A stretch of 64,000 bases of DNA from Lachnoanaerobaculum gingivalis (GCF_003862475.1 NZ_RRCO01000001.1:744001-808000); one strand, 5' to 3'. Counted from the stretch's first letter, positions 25,224-34,475 are shown. The notes: generated from the sequence alone by a model not told the origin. Translations and numbers: made by a program.

Positions 25224-26622
25224 CTATTTCTCCAACGCTTGCATTACTACTTCTCCGTTTTCATCCATTACCAGTACAGGGTTACTGCCGTCACGATTAA
25301 CTCGAGTAATACACAGTTTCCCATAATTATCAATATATCTGTAAATAAATATATAATTATCTGTTGCAAAGATTTCTATCATACGTTCATCTGCAGATAG
25401 CCCCTTCATTGTGTAAACTTCTTTTGATATGCCGGTTTCAGCATCTATCTCATATATTTTCAATTCTCTATATTCCTGATTATTCTCTACATAATCTTCA
25501 ATATACGATATATATCTTTTTGTCTCTAATAGTAAAGTCATTCCTATTACGACTATTACTTAACGGCCTATCTATAACATCATAGCTGATAACATCACTG
25601 TCTAATATATTTTTTATATCATCCACTTTAACTCTGCATATAGGATATAGTTTTATCTCATACTTTATTTCGTCTATATACTCTTCATTTTCATATGTAT
25701 TTATATATTCGTTTATCTTTCCTGATAACTTGTCTTTATAATTTTTATCTCTATAAGTAAGTTTCTGCTCTCCAAGAAAATAGATGTATCCATCTGAAAC
25801 CTCTGAAAAATCCCCAATTGATAATTCAATACTTTGGAGTTCATAGTTATCCAAATTTCTATCAATTGTTTCTCCTTTTCTTACCTTTTTATCCATCTCT
25901 TTTGCAAACGAATCATAAGGTATAACTTCTTCTTTCCAATAAGAATCCCACATTTCAGGTGGTAAATAGTATTTTGAAAAATGCAAGGTATATTCTTTAT
26001 ATTTTATTTTATTAATATCAAATAAATAATATTTTGGCGCATAAACTTCTGCTTTTAAAAAATCTATGTTAAAAACATAGTTATTAAATATAGTATTATC
26101 CCTATCAAACCCATTATATCCTAAATCATTTTTAAAAATTCTTTTCCCGTTAAAGTCATATTTTTCAAACTCAGTACCTCCACTTAATGTATATATATTA
26201 TTACCTTCAAGGTACATGATGCCCGAGGCATAAATAATGCTTATTATATCTCCATCTGTGTTCAGTTTGTAAATACTGTTACCGCTTTCCTCTCGTAGAA
26301 AAATATTTTTATCCTTTACTAAAATACCGGAAATATTCCCTTGCATTTTACAAATCTCTCTTATTTCTGCATTTTCATTTTCCATATACATCAGCCTGTT
26401 TTCATAAACAAAATATGTACCATCTACCCCTTGAACAACTTTATTAAGTTCTTTTCCACCTTCACCGGCATCATTATCTGCTATCTTTTCTTTTTGCCAA
26501 TGCTTATCTGCAGATACATACATAAAATCAAATTTGGGCAGTATAGCATAAATTGAAAGTAATATTAAAAATATTAAGACTGCTAAAACCGGTACTATAA
26601 CTTGTATCCTTTTCATTTTCAC
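25224..26622 (-). pseudogene. Family B copy with a single frameshift
   Basis: Two frames cover one gene: 26622-25498 (anchor VIVPVLAVLIFLILLSIYAI through FTIRDKKIYIVY) and 25541-25224 (IEDYVENNQEYRELKIYEID to VMDENGEVVMQALEK). Paralogues read through the junction (KNVYVINEDEYTDKES), so a single-base indel near 25500 splits the gene. The N-terminal half (about 370 residues) could still be made but lacks the conserved DGSNPVLVMDENGEV tail. A sequencing error in this AT-rich stretch is an alternative. Confidence 0.75.
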
Positions 26623-26906
26623 AACTTATCCTTTATATTCTGCAAAGCTTAAATCTATTGATTTTACCGGCTTTGACGACTTTTATTTACAGTAAAACAA
26701 AAGCCCAAAGTTACAGATATTGTAGTTTATCTGTATAGTTCACTATTTCACCTACTCTACTATAACCTTGACCTCTTCGTTTTGCTTCACACCGGATATT
26801 TTTTACTCCTTCTACTCTCAGTTATTTTATATCAGATGATATAACTGATACTTTCAATACTTCCAGTGTGAATGCACAATTTTTAAGATTACGATATATG
26901 TGTAAA
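26623..26906 (-). other. Gene debris between family B copies
   Basis: The minus strand contains short coding-like pieces: NCAFTLEVLKVSVISSDIK and stop, then VEGVKNIRCEAKRRGQGYSR, VGEIVNYTDKLQYL and stop. They do not belong to family A or B. They may be the tail of a lost upstream gene. No ribosome site and no intact frame. Confidence 0.35.
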
Positions 26907-28325
26907 CTATTTCCCACTCTTTTCTTCACTTTTAGATTCCAGCGGCTTCATAACTACTTCACCATTTTCATCCATTACCAATACAGGGTTGCTGCCGTCA
27001 TGATTAATCCTTGTAATACATTCCTTTACGCCATATTCACTACCTTCATAAATGAATATATATTTATCTGTCACAAATATTTTACTGGAATAATTTCCAT
27101 TAAAAAATCTTTTTTTTCTATAAATCTCCTTATATAAACCTGTGTCAACCTCCATAGAATACACATATATATTTCTATCCTCTTTGCTACTGTCAAAATA
27201 TTCGTCTTCTTTTAATACATATGCATTCTTATTGTTAATAATAAAACCTCCCCATTTTTTATTCAGATCATAACATACTATTTCATAATTAATGTAAGTA
27301 TCCTCAGAAGTATCTTTTATATCCTCTATATTAATTCTACATAGTACTCTTGCTATGGTTGTATACGTTACTTTTTTTGTTTTTTCACTTTCCCATTCTT
27401 CTTTAATAACCGACATTTTTTCTTTATAATTCTTATCTCTATACGTAACTTTCTGTTCTCCATAAAGATAAATATATCCGTCTTGTACTTCTGAAAAAGA
27501 CCAAGGAAGCAGCTCTACACTTTGCAGTTCATAATCATCCAAATTTTTCTCAGCTGTATCATCAAATATTTTCCCTTCCCTTACTGTTTTATCCACTTCC
27601 TTAGCAAAAGAATCATAAGGTATAACGTCTTCTTTCCAATATATATCTCCAGCTTCAGGTTGTAGATAATATTTTGAAAGTTTTAATTTCCTTGTCTTAT
27701 AATTTATTTTGTTGGCATCAAAAAAATAATACTTAGGTATGCTGACTTCTACATCATCATCTCCATCATAGCCTCTGTAGAAGATATAGTTATCAAACAC
27801 AGTATTAATTGAGGCAACATCAAATTTTACTTTATTACTAGAAATTCTATTTCCATTAAAATCATATTTTCTTAAACCGTATTTACTGTTTAATGTATAT
27901 ATATTTTCCCCTTCAATATAAGATTTTCCTGAATCAAAAATAAATCTTACTATCTTTCCGCTTGAGTCCACTTTATTGATCCAATCAATATCATCATTTT
28001 TATACAAAAAAATGGTATCGCCCTCTACTAAGCCACCTTGAATCATTCCTATATCCTTACATACTTCCTTTATATTCTCATATTTATCATCAATATACAT
28101 CAACCTATTTTTGTATATAAAATATACACCGTTTTCTCCTTGTGCTACATAGCTAACCCCTTTTCCACCTGTCTTTTCATCCCGGTCCCCAATCTTTTCC
28201 TTCTGCCAGTGCTTTTCTGCGGATATATACATAAAATCAAATCTAGGCAATATAGCGCATATTACTACAATAAATACTAATGTCACAGAAATTAATATAA
28301 AAATTGTTATTCTTTTTTTTGACAA
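26907..28325 (-). CDS. Family B membrane-anchored beta-rich protein
   Basis: 472 residues from TTG 28325, chosen because GGGAGGTTGTATC lies just ahead; the longer frame to 28340 begins inside that ribosome site. Membrane helix TIFILISVTLVFIVVICAIL, then FMYISAEKHWQKEKIGD (a block shared with the frameshifted copy), VSYVAQGENGVYFIYKNRLM, SYIEGENIYTLNSKYGLRKY, LDDYELQSVELLPWSFSEVQ and the common tail ITRINHDGSNPVLVMDENGE. It extends a few residues past the others (KSEEKSGK). Function unknown. Confidence 0.6.
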   Translation of the reverse strand: MSKKRITIFILISVTLVFIVVICAILPRFDFMYISAEKHWQKEKIGDRDEKTGGKGVSYVAQGENGVYFIYKNRLMYIDDKYENIKEVCKDIGMIQGGLVEGDTIFLYKNDDIDWINKVDSSGKIVRFIFDSGKSYIEGENIYTLNSKYGLRKYDFNGNRISSNKVKFDVASINTVFDNYIFYRGYDGDDDVEVSIPKYYFFDANKINYKTRKLKLSKYYLQPEAGDIYWKEDVIPYDSFAKEVDKTVREGKIFDDTAEKNLDDYELQSVELLPWSFSEVQDGYIYLYGEQKVTYRDKNYKEKMSVIKEEWESEKTKKVTYTTIARVLCRINIEDIKDTSEDTYINYEIVCYDLNKKWGGFIINNKNAYVLKEDEYFDSSKEDRNIYVYSMEVDTGLYKEIYRKKRFFNGNYSSKIFVTDKYIFIYEGSEYGVKECITRINHDGSNPVLVMDENGEVVMKPLESKSEEKSGK

Positions 28326-28419
28326 GATACAACCTCCCACTATGTATTATTATATAACTCCTTCAAACAACTGACTAACATTCACCTTGTGGTCTTCATC
28401 TATAATCTTTACTGGCTTG

Positions 28420-28650
28420 TATTATTACCATTCATGACCCAAGTATTCCCTTTATTATCACTGCATTCCAATTCCATTTCCAGCATATCTGCCAAAGTTA
28501 CTGTAATAGCTATTTCTTCATAGTATTTAAGTGCTCTATCTTTTCTTTTTTATCCAAATACTCTACAACAACTATTGCTGTAAACACTAAAGCTAATATA
28601 CTTGTAATTACTAGGATTACCTTAAGTTTATTCTTCTCAATCACATTCAT
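28420..28650 (-). pseudogene. Family A N-terminal fragment
   Basis: From ATG 28650: MNVIEKNKLKVILVITSILA, LVFTAIVVVEYLDKK, then a one-base deletion, then KDRALKYYEEIAITVTLADM, LECSDNKGNTWVMNGN, after which the match ends. The second half of the protein is absent. 28341-28419 shows only scraps of another end (KIIDEDHKVNVSQLFEG-like). It is a partner of the C-terminal fragments elsewhere in the array. Confidence 0.65.
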
Positions 28651-28699
28651 ATATTCCCCTTAGTCAAAATATTTCCATAATACTTTAATCGAAATTATT

Positions 28700-29356
28700 T
28701 TAATACTTTTCGAATAAATCTCCTAAATACAATACCCCATATTCATATATGATTTTTTCTTCTCCATCATCTGATTTATATGTTATTCTGCCACTAAATC
28801 CCGATCCATCTAATCCAACCACAGAAAGAGCATACAAATAATATTCTCTGTCTTTTGTTAATTTATGCATATATGCTATCAACTCATCCAAGTTCATTAT
28901 TTCATGAAACTCATCCATTCCCTCTCCCTCTGATACCGTCTTCGGTGGGATAGGAATTCCTGCTCCGTTCTCTCCACTTATTCTTATATGCTTCATATTG
29001 TCATTAAAATTATCTATATATTTCTGCATATATTCATTTTTTATAATTTTGTAGTTGTAAAGACTCTGCTTATCCCATGATATATAATCTGTAATATCCC
29101 TAGTAACCATGTCAAGTAAACTTGTATCACTCCCATTCATGACCCAGGTATTCCCTTTATTATCACTGCATTCCAAGTCCATTCCCAGTGTATCTGCCAG
29201 AATTACTGTAGTAGATATCTCATTATAGTATTTAAGTGCTCTATCTCTTCTTTTTTCATTCAAATACTCTATGCCAACTATCACTATAAACACTAAAGTC
29301 AATATACTTGTAATTATTAGGATTATCTTAAGTTTATTTTTCTCAACCACATTCAT
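28700..29356 (-). CDS. Family A membrane-anchored protein (GIPIPPKT subgroup)
   Basis: 218 residues, about 90 percent alike to the tandem duplicates at 13.5-14.8 kb although about 14 kb away. Anchor helix LKIILIITSILTLVFIVIVG; then CSDNKGNTWVMNGSDTSLLD, IDNFNDNMKHIRISGENGAG, IPPKTVSEGEGMDEFHEIMN, LDELIAYMHKLTKDREYYLY and GRITYKSDDGEEKIIYEYGV. RBS AAGGAGGATAT. It is the first family A gene in the transcription direction of the array, and the only intact copy upstream of the family B block. Confidence 0.6.
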   Translation of the reverse strand: MNVVEKNKLKIILIITSILTLVFIVIVGIEYLNEKRRDRALKYYNEISTTVILADTLGMDLECSDNKGNTWVMNGSDTSLLDMVTRDITDYISWDKQSLYNYKIIKNEYMQKYIDNFNDNMKHIRISGENGAGIPIPPKTVSEGEGMDEFHEIMNLDELIAYMHKLTKDREYYLYALSVVGLDGSGFSGRITYKSDDGEEKIIYEYGVLYLGDLFEKY

Positions 29357-29369
29357 ATATCCTCCTTAG

Positions 29370-29480
29370 CCAAAACTGCTTTAATACTTTTTGAATAGAT
29401 CCCCCAAATACAATACCCCATATTCATCTATGATTTTTTCTGCTCCATTTTCTCCACTTATCCTTATATGCTTGGAAATC
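29370..29480 (-). pseudogene. Family A C-terminal scrap
   Basis: The stretch is nearly identical to the end of the 14820 copy: EKIIDEYGVLYLGDLFKKY with stop at about 29384, preceded by HIRISGENGAE, so the middle of the gene (between the GEN block and the EKIIDE block) has been deleted. The following bases to 29572 hold nothing recognisable. Confidence 0.55.
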
Positions 29481-29572
29481 CTATAAAAAACTTGACTCCT
29501 TCATTTTGAAAGGTTCTTATATACTCTTATCTTCATAGGTTTTAGCAATTATTTGTGTCAACTTTCTTATTA

Positions 29573-30207
29573 TTAACCTGCCCATGATATTTCTTCTCCA
29601 TCAAAATAATCAACTAATCTCTCTTCCTCTATATAAAATTCACCTGTAGTACTTTCATAATCATCTTTTGTTGCATCAATATATCCCTTATCTCCATTCT
29701 CCGTTTTAAAATATATTAAGTTTTGCATATCTGTTTCGTATAAATACAAAGCCTCCCCTTTCTGATATGTAGTTATTTCATAAACAGCTGTTTTATCATT
29801 ATACTTATATGCTTTAAGCTCTTTCACTAATGTATGCTTAGAATCATTTATAATATAATTACCTTCTAAACTAAGCTTCAAATCAGAATTTATTAAATAT
29901 ATGCCTGTTGTATTTTGAAAACCTATAATATATTTTCTATCTTCCACATATAAACCCAAATTTTGATATGCAGATTTTATATATTTACCTCTACTGATGT
30001 ATAGCCATCCGTATCAATAAATACCTTTACTAAATCTGTCTCGCCATCATTATCAATATCAATTTCGTATTTCTTATCATATTCTATAAAATTTACAGCA
30101 TATCCTTATTTATTAATTTCATTTGCAATATCTTTTTTATATATACTACAGCTGCCTATTATAAATAAAAGCAATATGCTTATTTTCCACTTTTTATAAT
30201 TCACCAT
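29573..30207 (-). pseudogene. Small lipoprotein gene with a stop and a frameshift
   Basis: It opens at ATG 30207: NYKKWKISILLLFIIGSCS is a lipoprotein signal (IGSC lipobox). After DIANEINK a TAA interrupts, then GYAVNFIEYDKKYEIDID, NDGETDLVKVFIDTDGYTSV; a frameshift follows, and the frame continues KYIKSAYQNLGLYVEDRKYI, IGFQNTTGIYLINSDLKL to SWAG, stop at 29573. DIDNDGETDLVKVFID resembles a VCBS/EF-hand-like calcium loop. Two lesions make it non-functional unless sequencing errors are responsible. It is the most upstream member of the array. Confidence 0.6.
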
Positions 30208-30319
30208 TTATTACCTCATATTTATAATATCTGATGCTATCTCTTTTAATTCCTCTATACATATTTAATAGTATCTTATTATATTTAATAACATTTATGC
30301 CATAGCATTCTCCTATCAC

Positions 30320-30418
30320 ATAAATATTTTTTACACGCTCATAATATCACCTTAATTATATCAAATCCTATTCTATTTTTCATTTGTTTTTGTTCTATTT
30401 TTATAATATATATTCAAA
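30320..30418. repeat. 99-bp direct repeat, copy 2 (right border of array segment)
   Basis: Second copy of the sequence at 10842-10940, same orientation, a handful of differences. It lies directly upstream of the tryptophan synthase gene and contains its likely promoter. The interval between the copies (about 19.4 kb) holds most of the array. Confidence 0.7.
30379..30407 (+). promoter_or_regulatory. Putative promoter of the tryptophan synthase gene
   Basis: TTCATT at 30379-30384 and TATAAT at 30402-30407 with a 17-bp gap. The -10 is perfect, the -35 weak. It is 130 bp upstream of the ATG, giving a leader of about 120 bases; no T-box or trp-type leader peptide was identified with confidence. 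Confidence 0.45.
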
Positions 30419-30537
30419 TAAAAGTATCTCTCTATCACAATAATTCTTCACTGGACTTAAATCTGCTATCCATGTATACTTTAGGATATAATATTTGCCG
30501 GTACTTCGGCAGATATACACATGAAAGGAGAGAGTGT

Positions 30538-31902
30538 ATGGAGATACCTTATAAGATTTATTTAGAAGAAAATGAGATGCCGAAATATTGGTACAATGTA
30601 AGAGCTGATATGAAGAATAAACCGGCTCCGCTTTTAAATCCCGGAACACATAAACCTGTGACGTATGAAGAGCTGTCACATGTATTCTGTGACGAACTTG
30701 TTAAACAGGAGCTTGATGATACTACCGCTTATTTTGAGATACCTGAGGCAATCAGATCTTTTTACAGAATGTACAGACCTGCTCCACTTGTAAGAGCATA
30801 CTGTCTGGAAGAAAAGCTTGGCACACCTGCAAAGATTTATTACAAATTTGAGGGAAATAATACCAGTGGAAGCCATAAGTTAAACTCAGCTATAGCTCAA
30901 GCCTACTATGCTAAAGAGCAGGGACTTAAAGGTGTTACTACAGAAACCGGTGCAGGACAATGGGGTACAGCACTTTCTATGGCATGTGCATACTTCGGAC
31001 TTGACTGTAAGGTATATATGGTTAAGGTATCCTATGAGCAGAAGCCTTTCAGACGTGAGGTTATGAGAACATACGGTGCTACCGTCACACCTTCACCATC
31101 CATGGAAACAGAGGTGGGAAGAAGAATCTTAGAAAGGCATCCCGGCACCACAGGAAGTCTTGGATGTGCTATATCTGAGGCTGTAGAAAAGGCCACAACC
31201 ACTGAAGGATACAGATATGTTCTCGGTAGCGTATTAAACCAGGTTTTATTACATCAATCAATTATCGGTCTTGAGACTAAGGCTGCACTTGATAAATATA
31301 ATATCAAACCTGATATTATTATAGGATGTGCAGGTGGCGGTTCAAACCTTGGAGGTCTTATATCTCCTTTCATGGGTGAGAAGCTTAAGGGTGAAAGTGA
31401 TGTAAGAATCATTGCTATAGAGCCTGCATCATGTCCAAGCTTTACAAGAGGTACATTTGCCTATGACTTCTGTGATACTGGTATGATGACTCCGCTTGCA
31501 AAGATGTACACATTGGGAAGTGAGTTCATTCCTTCACCAAGTCATGCCGGCGGTCTCAGATATCATGGAATGAGTTCTACTCTCTCTCAGCTTTATCATG
31601 ACGGTTATATGGAGGCAGCTTCAGTAAACCAGACAGATGTATTTAAGGCTGCAGAGTATTTTGCAAGAACTGAGGGTATACTCCCTGCTCCTGAGAGCTC
31701 ACATGCTATATATGCGGCTATTGAAGAAGCTAAGAAATGTAAAGAGAGCGGTGAAGAAAAGACTATTGTATTCGGACTTACAGGTACAGGCTATTTTGAT
31801 ATGGTTGCTTATGAGAAATTCCATGACGGAAAGATGGATGACACTGTTCCGACAGATGAGGAACTTAAAAAATATGCAGATATGCTGCCGAAGGTAGAGT
31901 AA
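30538..31902 (+). CDS. trpB: TrpB2-type tryptophan synthase beta chain
   Basis: 454 residues from ATG 30538 (AAAGGAGAGAGTGT upstream; the frame starts earlier at 30472 but without a ribosome site). PLP-dependent, fold type II. KFEGNNTSGSHKLNSAIAQA contains the SHK-N lysine that binds PLP; TETGAGQWGTALSMA is the substrate loop; GCAGGGSNLGGLI is the phosphate-binding glycine loop. The long N-terminal extension (about 65 residues before the core) and the length place it in the TrpB2 class, which joins indole to serine without an alpha subunit. No trpA or other trp gene is adjacent, so it probably salvages indole. Confidence 0.9.
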   Translation: MEIPYKIYLEENEMPKYWYNVRADMKNKPAPLLNPGTHKPVTYEELSHVFCDELVKQELDDTTAYFEIPEAIRSFYRMYRPAPLVRAYCLEEKLGTPAKIYYKFEGNNTSGSHKLNSAIAQAYYAKEQGLKGVTTETGAGQWGTALSMACAYFGLDCKVYMVKVSYEQKPFRREVMRTYGATVTPSPSMETEVGRRILERHPGTTGSLGCAISEAVEKATTTEGYRYVLGSVLNQVLLHQSIIGLETKAALDKYNIKPDIIIGCAGGGSNLGGLISPFMGEKLKGESDVRIIAIEPASCPSFTRGTFAYDFCDTGMMTPLAKMYTLGSEFIPSPSHAGGLRYHGMSSTLSQLYHDGYMEAASVNQTDVFKAAEYFARTEGILPAPESSHAIYAAIEEAKKCKESGEEKTIVFGLTGTGYFDMVAYEKFHDGKMDDTVPTDEELKKYADMLPKVE

Positions 31903-31908
31903 AGAATA

Positions 31909-31949
31909 AGAGCTTTATTTCATAGTACGAAATTATGAAATAAAGCTCT
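31909..31949. terminator. Bidirectional terminator between trpB and the ROK gene
   Basis: A 16-bp perfect stem, AGAGCTTTATTTCATA with its complement, around a 9-nt loop. It is followed by ATTTTATTTA on plus. It sits between two convergent genes and ends just before the ROK stop codon at 31953. Confidence 0.85.
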
Positions 31950-31952
31950 ATT

Positions 31953-32903
31953 TTATTTATTCTCTATCAAATAATATATTGCACCGACAAGGCCGGCATC
32001 ATTCCCAAGTTTTGCAGGAACTATTTCAAGGCCTTCCAAAAATCTTGGCATTACCTTTTCATGTACCTTTTTACTAAGATTTTCTATAAACTCTTTTCTG
32101 CCGCTTACTCCACCGCCTATAATAACCTGTTCAGGATTAAAGATATGAACAAGTGAAATGATACCAAGTGAAATATCATCCACCCAATTATCAACCACCT
32201 GACTTAACAGACTGTTTTCATGTAAGGCATCAAATATCTTTCTGCCATTGATATTTTCTTCAAAGTCTTTCGGAAAAGCTGTCGGATTTTCCTTTTGCAG
32301 TTTTGAGACACTCCTTACAAGTGCTGTTGTAGACGCATATCTTTCGAGGCAGCCTACATTACCACATGAACAACTCTCTCCGCTTCCATATATCACAATA
32401 TGTCCTATCTCTCCTGCCAGTCCTCTTTTACCAAGCAGGATTTTGTCATCAACTATAATACCTCCACCGACTCCGGTGCCGATGGTTATAGCAACGATAT
32501 TTTTATATCCTCTTCCTGCTCCTATCCATTTTTCACCGAGGGCTGCACTGTTTGCATCATTTATAACTATAGTTTTGACAGAATATTTCTTTTCAAAGCT
32601 TTCCTTTATCTTTGATCCTACCCAGTTTTTTATATGTCCCGCACTTCCGATAACTTCACCTTTTTCAGAATCTATCTGACCTGTAGCGGATACACCTATT
32701 CCTGATATTTCACTGAAAGCAAGTCCGCTTGAAGCCACAAAATACTCAGTCTTTTCCAAAACAGTCTTAAGTATTGGCGTTTCATATCCGTCAAATGAAA
32801 CCGAGAACTCATCCTTGTGAAGTATGTTGCCGTTTTCATCAACAAGTCCGAACTTTGCTGCGGTTCCTCCTATATCAATTCCCAAATACACTTTATTCAT
32901 CAT
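31953..32903 (-). CDS. ROK-family sugar kinase, probable N-acetylmannosamine kinase
   Basis: 316 residues. LGIDIGGTAAKFGLVDENG is the ATP phosphate-binding loop. The ROK zinc motif SCSCGNVGCLERYAS (about 178-192) is present, as is IGTGVGGGIIVDDKILLGKR, and catalytic D in INDANSAALGE. The gene overlaps the stop of the sialic-acid lyase gene (ATGATG start), so translation is coupled; by context it phosphorylates N-acetylmannosamine, the lyase product, to ManNAc-6-phosphate. A glucokinase is the alternative, since ROK specificity cannot be read from sequence alone. Confidence 0.75.
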   Translation of the reverse strand: MMNKVYLGIDIGGTAAKFGLVDENGNILHKDEFSVSFDGYETPILKTVLEKTEYFVASSGLAFSEISGIGVSATGQIDSEKGEVIGSAGHIKNWVGSKIKESFEKKYSVKTIVINDANSAALGEKWIGAGRGYKNIVAITIGTGVGGGIIVDDKILLGKRGLAGEIGHIVIYGSGESCSCGNVGCLERYASTTALVRSVSKLQKENPTAFPKDFEENINGRKIFDALHENSLLSQVVDNWVDDISLGIISLVHIFNPEQVIIGGGVSGRKEFIENLSKKVHEKVMPRFLEGLEIVPAKLGNDAGLVGAIYYLIENK

Positions 32904-33814
32904 AGGAATTTCTTTTTAGCATCAGCTATCATCTTAGCCGCTGATTTTGCAATCTCTTTATCAGCATCTGTCAATGCCACCAAAGGTTTTCTTACGCTAC
33001 CGATATCAAGTCCCTCATTAATTCTAAGAACTTCCTTTATCATAGCATACATATTTCCATATCCTGAAGTAAGAGCCGCTATAATATCATTTACACAGTA
33101 CTGTATCTCATTTGCGCTTTTCATATCTCCTGAATTTATACACTCATCCATTGCAAGGAAAAGCTCAGGCATTGCTCCATATGTTCCACCGATACCTGCC
33201 TTAGCACCTATTACTCTGCCTGAAACAAACTGCTCATCCGGACCGTTAAATACGATATAATCATCACCACCGTCTCTTACGAAGCCTTGAATGTCAAATA
33301 CAGGCATGGAAGAATTCTTTACACCTATAACATTCTTATTCTCTCTCATCTTTGCATAAAGACCTCTGCTTAAAGCCACTCCGGCAAGCTGTGGAATATT
33401 GTATATAATAAAATCTGTATTCGGTGCGGCACTGCTGTAATCATTCCAATACTGTGCAATGGCATACTCGGGAAGCTTAAAATAAATAGGCGGAATTGCC
33501 GCAATAGCATCTACTTTAAGACTCTCGGCATGGGCTGCAAGCTCCATACCGTCCTTGGTATTGTTACATGCTATATGGTTAATTATTGTAAGATCACCCT
33601 TAACCTTCATTACATTCTCAAGAACAACTTTTCTGTCTTCAACGCTCTGGTAAATACATTCACCTGAAGAACCGTTTACATATACTCCTCTGACCTTTTT
33701 ATCCACAAAGTACTCTGTAAGAGCTCTTACTCTCTCAGGACTGATCTCCCCATTATCATCATAACATGCATAAAATGCCGGAATGACTCCCTTGTACTTA
33801 TCTAAATTTCTCAT
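32900..33814 (-). CDS. nanA: N-acetylneuraminate lyase-like (DapA/NanA family)
   Basis: 304 residues. Class I aldolase of the DHDPS/NAL family: GVYVNGSSGECIYQSVEDRK (carboxylate-binding GS-SGE), IYNIPQLAGVAL (the Tyr that takes part in catalysis, with the Y-N-I-P typical of the lyase rather than DapA) and IGVKNSS (Schiff-base Lys). It splits sialic acid into pyruvate and N-acetylmannosamine. The ROK gene follows with overlap. No epimerase, deacetylase or sialic-acid transporter is in the window, so other steps must be elsewhere. A hairpin of GGGTCAAA/TTTGACCC lies in its leader. Confidence 0.8.
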   Translation of the reverse strand: MRNLDKYKGVIPAFYACYDDNGEISPERVRALTEYFVDKKVRGVYVNGSSGECIYQSVEDRKVVLENVMKVKGDLTIINHIACNNTKDGMELAAHAESLKVDAIAAIPPIYFKLPEYAIAQYWNDYSSAAPNTDFIIYNIPQLAGVALSRGLYAKMRENKNVIGVKNSSMPVFDIQGFVRDGGDDYIVFNGPDEQFVSGRVIGAKAGIGGTYGAMPELFLAMDECINSGDMKSANEIQYCVNDIIAALTSGYGNMYAMIKEVLRINEGLDIGSVRKPLVALTDADKEIAKSAAKMIADAKKKFL

Positions 33815-33846
33815 GATTCCTCCTTATTGTCGGGATAATACCAAGA

Positions 33847-33866
33847 GGGTCAAATATCTTTGACCC
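33847..33866 (-). promoter_or_regulatory. 8-bp inverted repeat in the nanA leader
   Basis: GGGTCAAA, four bases, TTTGACCC: a perfect palindromic arm pair 33 bp upstream of the nanA start. No T-run follows, so it may be an operator or an mRNA hairpin for regulation of nanA rather than a terminator. Confidence 0.4.
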
Positions 33867-33991
33867 CCTATCATATAATTATAAGCTTAGAATATCACTC
33901 ATTGAATAGTTTTTCAATAAAAATAATCATTTTGAAATTATTTTCTAAACTTTCTATGCTTTATTATTTTTATAAATTCAATCCGATACCT

Positions 33992-34342
33992 TTACTGCCA
34001 TTTATTTCCCCACTCGCTCTCTTTAAAACCTACAAAAGCAAAATCGTCTCCCAAAACTATAGGTCTTTTTATCAGCATTCCGTTTTCTGAAAGCAACTTA
34101 AGCTTTTCGTCATCACTCATTGCATCCATTTTTTCTTTTATATTAAGCTCTCTGTATAGCATACCGCTTGTATTAAAAAGCTTCTTTATAGGAAGTCCCG
34201 AATAATCTAACACCTTCCTTAACTCTTCTACACTTGGAGTCTCCTCCACAATATTCTTTTCCGTGAACTCCACATTTTTATCTCTTAACCACTTTCTTGC
34301 CTTCACACATGTGGAACATTTGGGATAATGAAATACTTTCAT
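33992..34342 (-). CDS. ArsC/Spx-family thioredoxin-fold protein
   Basis: 116 residues. The N-terminus FHYPKCSTCVKARKWLRDKN has the CxxC redox motif. The rest follows the ArsC/YffB/Spx pattern: FTEKNIVEETPSVEELRKVL, GLPIKKLFNTSGMLYRELNI, LIKRPIVLGDDFAFVGFKES-EW, the RP-V pairing being the ArsC-type loop. Length is typical of the family (about 115-130). It could act as a thiol reductase; Spx-type binding to RNA polymerase is possible. Not linked to an arsenic operon. About 180 bp separate its stop from nanA. Confidence 0.75.
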   Translation of the reverse strand: MKVFHYPKCSTCVKARKWLRDKNVEFTEKNIVEETPSVEELRKVLDYSGLPIKKLFNTSGMLYRELNIKEKMDAMSDDEKLKLLSENGMLIKRPIVLGDDFAFVGFKESEWGNKWQ

Positions 34343-34409
34343 AAAGCCTCCTTTAAAAACTTAATCTTTAACTGTTATTATAATTCAAATTACAGGTAAA
34401 ATAACAATC

Positions 34410-34447
34410 TAAAAATAGTCCAGCTTAAAATAAAGCTAAACTATTTT
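34410..34447. terminator. Terminator after the SecB-like gene
   Basis: AAAAATAGT / ACTATTTTT outer stem with inner AGCTT/AAGCT; T-run on the minus strand after the stem (ACTATTTTTAGATTG). It closes the toxin-antitoxin-chaperone transcript and also faces the ArsC-like gene leader. Confidence 0.7.
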
Positions 34448-34475
34448 TAAAATTGCTGATTTTAGGTATACCATA

